Assembly (NCBI GenBank): GCA_916613615.1
Contig: OU744731.1
Span: forward strand, 19,314,328-19,378,327
Direction: 5' to 3'
DNA length: 64,000 nucleotides
Origin: Steromphala cineraria
Lineage: Eukaryota > Mollusca > Gastropoda > Trochida > Trochidae
The position numbers were made by a program, and so were the translations under genes. Of this stretch, positions 59,604 to 64,000 are shown in pieces. How positions within the stretch are numbered: the stretch's first letter is position 1; every line of letters starts with the position of its first letter. The notes below the pieces were generated by a model. It was not told where the DNA came from. It did not search any database and was given only the letters and a program-made list of their open reading frames with translations.

Positions 59604-60000
59604 TTTTTAGCTCATCAGGTCTGAAAGACCCGATGGGCTTATGGCATGGCAAGGCGTCCGGCGTCCGTCCATCCGTAAACTTTTCACATTTTCGACTTCT
59701 TCTCCAGAACCAATGACTCTAGAGAGCTGAAATTTGATGTGCAGACTCCTTGGCCAATGGGGATTCTAAATTGTAGGGTCACGGGGGTCAAAACCTTAAA
59801 AACCTATTTTTATCTTCTTCTCCAGTTTCAAAAGGTCTAGAGAGCTGAAAAGTTGTGTGTAGACTCTTTGGCCAATTAAGATTCTAAATTTTACATTTAT
59901 TTACCCCTTGACCCCAATTGGGGTCACAGGGGTAAAAACCTTAAAAAACTATTTTCATCAAAACTCTGATGAGCTACAGAGCCCATGGCTCTATTTTTTA
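59604..60000. repeat. TTTTTAGCTCATC/GTGACCC repeat, short copy
   Basis: Left end TTTTTAGCTCATCAGGTCTG, right end GATGAGCTACAGAGCCC. Two internal units carry 'gactccttggccaat' and GGGGTCACAGGGG-like words. Same family as 5596-7080 but far shorter in unit number. Confidence 0.65.
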
Positions 60001-60839
60001 GAATTGAGAAGACATTAAGTTAAGTCGTTTAAAGGGAAAATATTGTTGAACCGCGGCACAAAACAGTGACGAGTCGGTACAAACTGACACATTTCCTTAC
60101 AAATTAATCGTCGTAAAATATTTTCTCTTTTCACATACCGAATGTCAATGGAATCAAAAACAAATCATTTTCCCCTTCCTTGAACTTCTGAAATTTTTTA
60201 AATCATTGAAAAAATTATAAAAAGTATGTGTACTTAAACCCCGACTGAATGCGTATCTTTAGCCTACATTTCCCAACAAAGAAGGAGGATACTCATTCGA
60301 AAACTTCAAGATCTTTTGACAAACAAAAAATCTATTAAAAAAGCTTTTTCTACAAAGAATTGTCAATCAAACCCTACGCTTTAACAACAACAGAGGTTTT
60401 GTTTTATCATATTTGTACTCTAATGGCATGACTGATAATTCATCTCTTAGAGAAGTGAGGTGCGTAATTTTACCCATCAAGACTGTTCATTTCTACTAAT
60501 TTTGTTCACTTAAATGAGATGTGAAGTATTTGTTATTAATAAATTACTGAATAAAATGTTTTATCCATAAATAGATACTTATGTCCGATTTGTTTGCCTT
60601 GAGATAGTATTATTATTTTCACATTTGTATCAATTAGCACATCATAAACAGAATTATCGAAAAGATCTATACCGGTCCCGTTTAAGGAATTAACTCAATT
60701 AAATACATTTGAAATAATATATTATATTACAGACATGTGAAGATTTACATACTCAAGCATAAAATACATTCATTGACCACCAATGATAAAAACCCGGCAA
60801 ATAATCACATTTACACAAATCGACTATTTCGTTTTTGCG
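60001..60839. other. Intergenic, no feature assigned
   Basis: AT-rich; no ORF, repeat pair or RNA gene supported. Confidence 0.35.
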
Positions 60840-61189
60840 CGACCCATGACGGTAACGTCAACGAGTCGAGAGCGCATATACCTGTTCCCAAGGGCGGATA
60901 ACTCTAATCAGGAACGATAACTCTAAATTCCGCAAGTCGGGAATAGTATTCTTGATATAGTACAAATAATTATTGATTAACGCAATGTCAAAAATCAAAA
61001 AGAAAAAAGTAAGTCGTCACAACCTTTCAATGAGTCTGACAAGAACAAAATGTTCTGATAACTCTGTTTGACGCCATGTTTAATGACGTCATAGAGCATT
61101 GAAATTAGAGCAGTTCGGCTGGTGACACTCTCACACTGCACCACCTTGAAGATTTGATATTGTATTTACGGTAAAGAAAACATCAGTAG

Positions 61190-63260
61190 GGAATACAACT
61201 TGCACTTGACCAAGGTGTGGTTGTGTATATTAGCATATGTTATATGTTGGTTCATAAAGTTTTCAACTTTTCTCGAGAAGTCATGCACTTTATTGCATTT
61301 AATGAAAACATGCTGTAGACTTTCAGGTTTAGATTCACAAAGAGCAAATATTAATTTGAATTAAATTCATTTTCAACAACTTCTTTCTAGTGTAAAATGC
61401 TCTGTTATTAATCAATACTGAAAATCCAAGAGTTTTACATCTTTAGTACAGTTTCTATATCTTGTAAACACTACATTCCATTCAATATTTAAATCAAGTT
61501 CATTTTGCCATTTTGACACACTTTTAGTGGAGTGTTATTAGCAATCAATAATTTATTTATCATAAAAATGTCTACATCTTTTTTGTTGAGAAAGTAAGTC
61601 TTGAAGAGTTTGGCTTAAAGAGTGGTTTTGTTTCTGCTGTTGATTAGATAAAAGAGTGTTTTTCCATATTTTGGGGATGTTCAATATTATCTTATTGTAC
61701 TCAAGAATTGTTCCCTTGACACGATATAGGTTTTTAACTTCATTAAAAGTCAAAAATTCATTATTACCCCAAATATCTCTTACTGTGTGAATACCTCTGT
61801 TAAACCAACTCTCAATTAGAAAATTGCTATGTCTTAGATGATGAGTTAACCATAAAGGTTCAGCTAATATATCTTCTACCTGAGATGTGTCTACGTCATG
61901 ATATTGTTTATAATATTTACCCCAGATTGCTAAAATTTCATTCCAAAAAGGGTTATCAATAGATACATGCCTATCTATGTGTGCTCCTAGAAGAATTAAT
62001 TTAATAAATGGAAATGAGCTTGGATTGTGAGGTTTTTTTTATATACCTTCTAAGGCAAGATAGTTTAATTGCATTTATAAAGGAACTGACATCAATCGTT
62101 CTTAATCCACCCTCTTCATATTTTCTACATATAGTTTTCCTTTTTGCCATCCCATATGAAGTTATACATAATTTTATTCAATTGGTCAAGAACTTCTTTA
62201 AGAGGGGAGGGTAATAATGAAATAATATGAACTCAAGTTGATATTGCAAGAGTTTTTGGAACAGTAATTTTCTTGTATAGTAAGTTTTCTCTTTTTCCAT
62301 CCAGCAAGAAGTATGTTTATTGTTTCTAGTCTTTTTCTAGTATTGATTACCCATAGGTCTTCCAAAGTGGGATTGAGATGAATACCAAGTATGTTGAAGT
62401 CACCATCATGCCATTCTAAACAACTGCCTTGGCACAGTTTAACACTGCTTCCAATCATTGAACTAATCCAAATAACTTTAGTTTTTTCAATGTTTATCTT
62501 AATTCCTGACATCTTAAAGAAAAAATTTAATGTATCTAGAGCTGCTCTCAGGCTACTTTCAGATCCATCTAAATATAATTGAGAATCACATTGTCCCATT
62601 TGTACTCTTCGTTACTGAGTATAATACCCTTAAAGGGGCAGTAGCACGTTTTTTGACAATTTCATATTTTCAATTTTTCACTGATAACTATAAGTTAATG
62701 CTAAATGTATTACTTTGATAGTATCATAAATCTCATAACACAAACCAATCATCCGTAGTCAGAGAACAAAGTATGAGGATTCACATAAAATCCATTGGCA
62801 GCCATTTTTGTGTGAACACCTTTAATTCTTTTTGTGTAAGAAAAGGAATCGCATGGCTTAACTTTACATTGTATATTTGATTTATTACTGCTCCATTTAG
62901 TTTTTATACATTGTCTAAAGATTGGAACCATTTATATTCATTTTCATGACATCACCTTATATTCCCCCTAAAAACGTGCTACTGACCCTTTAATACCTTT
63001 TGTTATCTCTTATCATAGTTCCAAGAATTTCAGTCACAAAAATGAATAAATATGGAGAAACTGGGTCACCTTGTCTACAGCTGCGCTGATTAGAAAAAAA
63101 AGAAGAGAAATGACCATTTTGAATTAAACAGGAAGATGCATTTTTCATTAATATGTTTACCCATTTACATGTTGGGACCAAAGCCAAATTTTTTCAAAAC
63201 TTTAATTATGAAATCCTTTGAGACTGTATCAAAACCTTTCTCAAAATCAATAAGAATCAG
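61190..63260 (-). pseudogene. LINE reverse transcriptase and zf-RVT tail, decayed
   Basis: On minus from about 63250: 'KGFDTVSKDFI'-like, then SCRQGDPVSPYLFIFVTEIL (RT motif), then a 355-bp MITE, then CDSQLYLDGSESSLRAALDT (the YADD region has been altered and shortened to a CDSQ-like remnant), MSGIKINIEKTKVIWI, and DFNILGIHL (FKYLG-type). A degenerate linker with IPKIWKN follows, then a Cys/His C-terminal motif CESKPESLQHVFIKCNKVHD (zf-RVT). Frameshifts separate the blocks. The order RT then zf-RVT marks a non-LTR retrotransposon ORF2; the endonuclease is missing. Inactive. Confidence 0.75.
62636..62990. mobile_element. AGGGGCAGTAGCACG MITE, copy 3, inside the LINE
   Basis: TIRs AGGGGCAGTAGCACG and CGTGCTACTGACCCT, flanked by TTAA on both sides. 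The interior resembles copies 1 and 2. It splits the LINE RT between the QGDP motif and the YADD region. Confidence 0.8.
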
Positions 63261-64000
63261 GAGGCCTAGTATAAGATAACTGATCTTTGTCAAAAATTTC
63301 ATGAATATATCTATATACGAGCATTACAGATTAGCTGTCCTTTGTGAATTATGGTGTCAAACTTTTCGCTGAAGCTCGGAGTTTATCACAATAATTAATT
63401 AATGACAAATAATCTGTTTTTCCTCGCATCTCATGATTTTTCCTAAGATATTGTATTAAATTTTACTTTATATGTAAGCGAAAACATATGTCATAAGGTG
63501 TATGGAGAGGGTATTTGAGCATTTTAGACAAAGTCTACACCTACCGATGACAGCCCATCAAAAGTAAATGTAATACTGACTGTGTGTGGGCGCTCTTTAA
63601 AGCCGGAATAACATACGGTCCTAGGTAAACCAAGACGGACGATCATATGATTGTCTTATGCCCCAATGACACTTTCACGCATTTTGATTTCGCAATAGTA
63701 TGCATTAATGCCAAATCATCCAAATTACAAGAAAATTTAATTCGATGACAGAAACATGATTACATAATTTCTGCAGAAACAAACTTACTATTAAATAAAA
63801 TTTTGAAACTTTATCTATTCATGTTTGCCAGAAACACGCATTTAATATGTCTCGATTAAACTAGGCAAGATAGCAGAGAGTCGAGGTGAGAGGTGAGGTG
63901 ATGTGGGGTTTAACGCCGCTTTCAAGATAATTTCAATTATATCGCAGCTGCTAGTATTATTGCAGGGAGAAACCCCGCAACACCATTGTGGCTATGTATT
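63261..64000. other. Right edge: inverted-repeat segment and a mollusc-type repeat
   Basis: About 63365-63410 is an inverted copy of 50885-50930. From about 63893 to the end the sequence (GTGAGGTGATGTGGGGTTTA, ACGCCGCTTTCAA, GGGAGAAACCCCGC) resembles a dispersed repeat common in molluscs; it runs off the window. No gene seen. Confidence 0.4.

Noticed and set aside
62391..62718. Plus-strand ORFs over the LINE fragment
   Set aside because: They are antisense shadows of the recognisable minus-strand reverse transcriptase motifs.

Overview
This is eukaryotic, AT-rich, intron-containing DNA packed with transposable elements. The repeat content looks like a bivalve (or closely related) mollusc: 'TTTTAGCTCATC' repeats with tandem GTGACCCC units, a Helitron-like element carrying 432-bp AGGTCA-rich tandem units, a CR1/jockey-type LINE with zinc-knuckle ORF1, and a 'GTGGGGTTTAACGCCGC' repeat at the right edge. 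The species cannot be named from the sequence, and no housekeeping gene is visible.

The host genes I can support belong to one small secreted-peptide family, on the + strand. Gene A (exons 18661-18724, 34239-34306, 41143-41211; 66 aa) and gene B (exons 47095-47158, 48248-48315, 50510-50569; 63 aa) share the same three-exon plan. Exon 1 is 64 nt and encodes a signal peptide, exon 2 is 68 nt and encodes a pro-region, and exon 3 begins with L-x-R-R followed by a short Gly/Asp/Glu-rich tail. Intron phases are 1 and 0 in both. They also share a TATA box and a promoter module. A 5629-bp tandem duplication (47439-53067 and 53068-58696), almost identical between copies, gives gene B a second exon 2 and exon 3 but no second exon 1.

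Layout. 1-3112: 3' end of a Helitron-like element in a LINE whose ORF1 is also split by a TTAA-flanked MITE. 3159-5482: non-coding unit between two 193-bp direct repeats. 5596-7080: GTGACCCC-palindrome tandem repeat. 7081-15757: mostly unassigned, with a LINE endonuclease remnant, a large palindrome and two TTAA MITEs, one nested in the TIR of another element. 15760-17640: mariner split by a 577-bp MITE with 9-bp target duplication. 18661-41211: gene A, whose intron 1 holds a Harbinger-type MITE, a Helitron-like element and a Tc1 element (24906-33880). The Tc1 element contains a complete 5.1-kb PIF/Harbinger transposon and a 2.3-kb TIR element. Intron 2 holds a decayed Ty3/gypsy fragment. 44421-45580: 45-bp minisatellite. 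46590-58696: gene B and its tandem duplication. 59604-60000: second GTGACC-type repeat. 61190-63260: decayed LINE reverse transcriptase carrying a third TTAA MITE.

The only other intact-looking genes are the two Harbinger proteins: a MADF/BESS-type DNA-binding protein on + and a DDE nuclease on -. Many insertion boundaries could be read exactly because target duplications, TIRs or a broken reading frame show the empty site. All statements come from reading the sequence; no search, alignment program or expression data was used.
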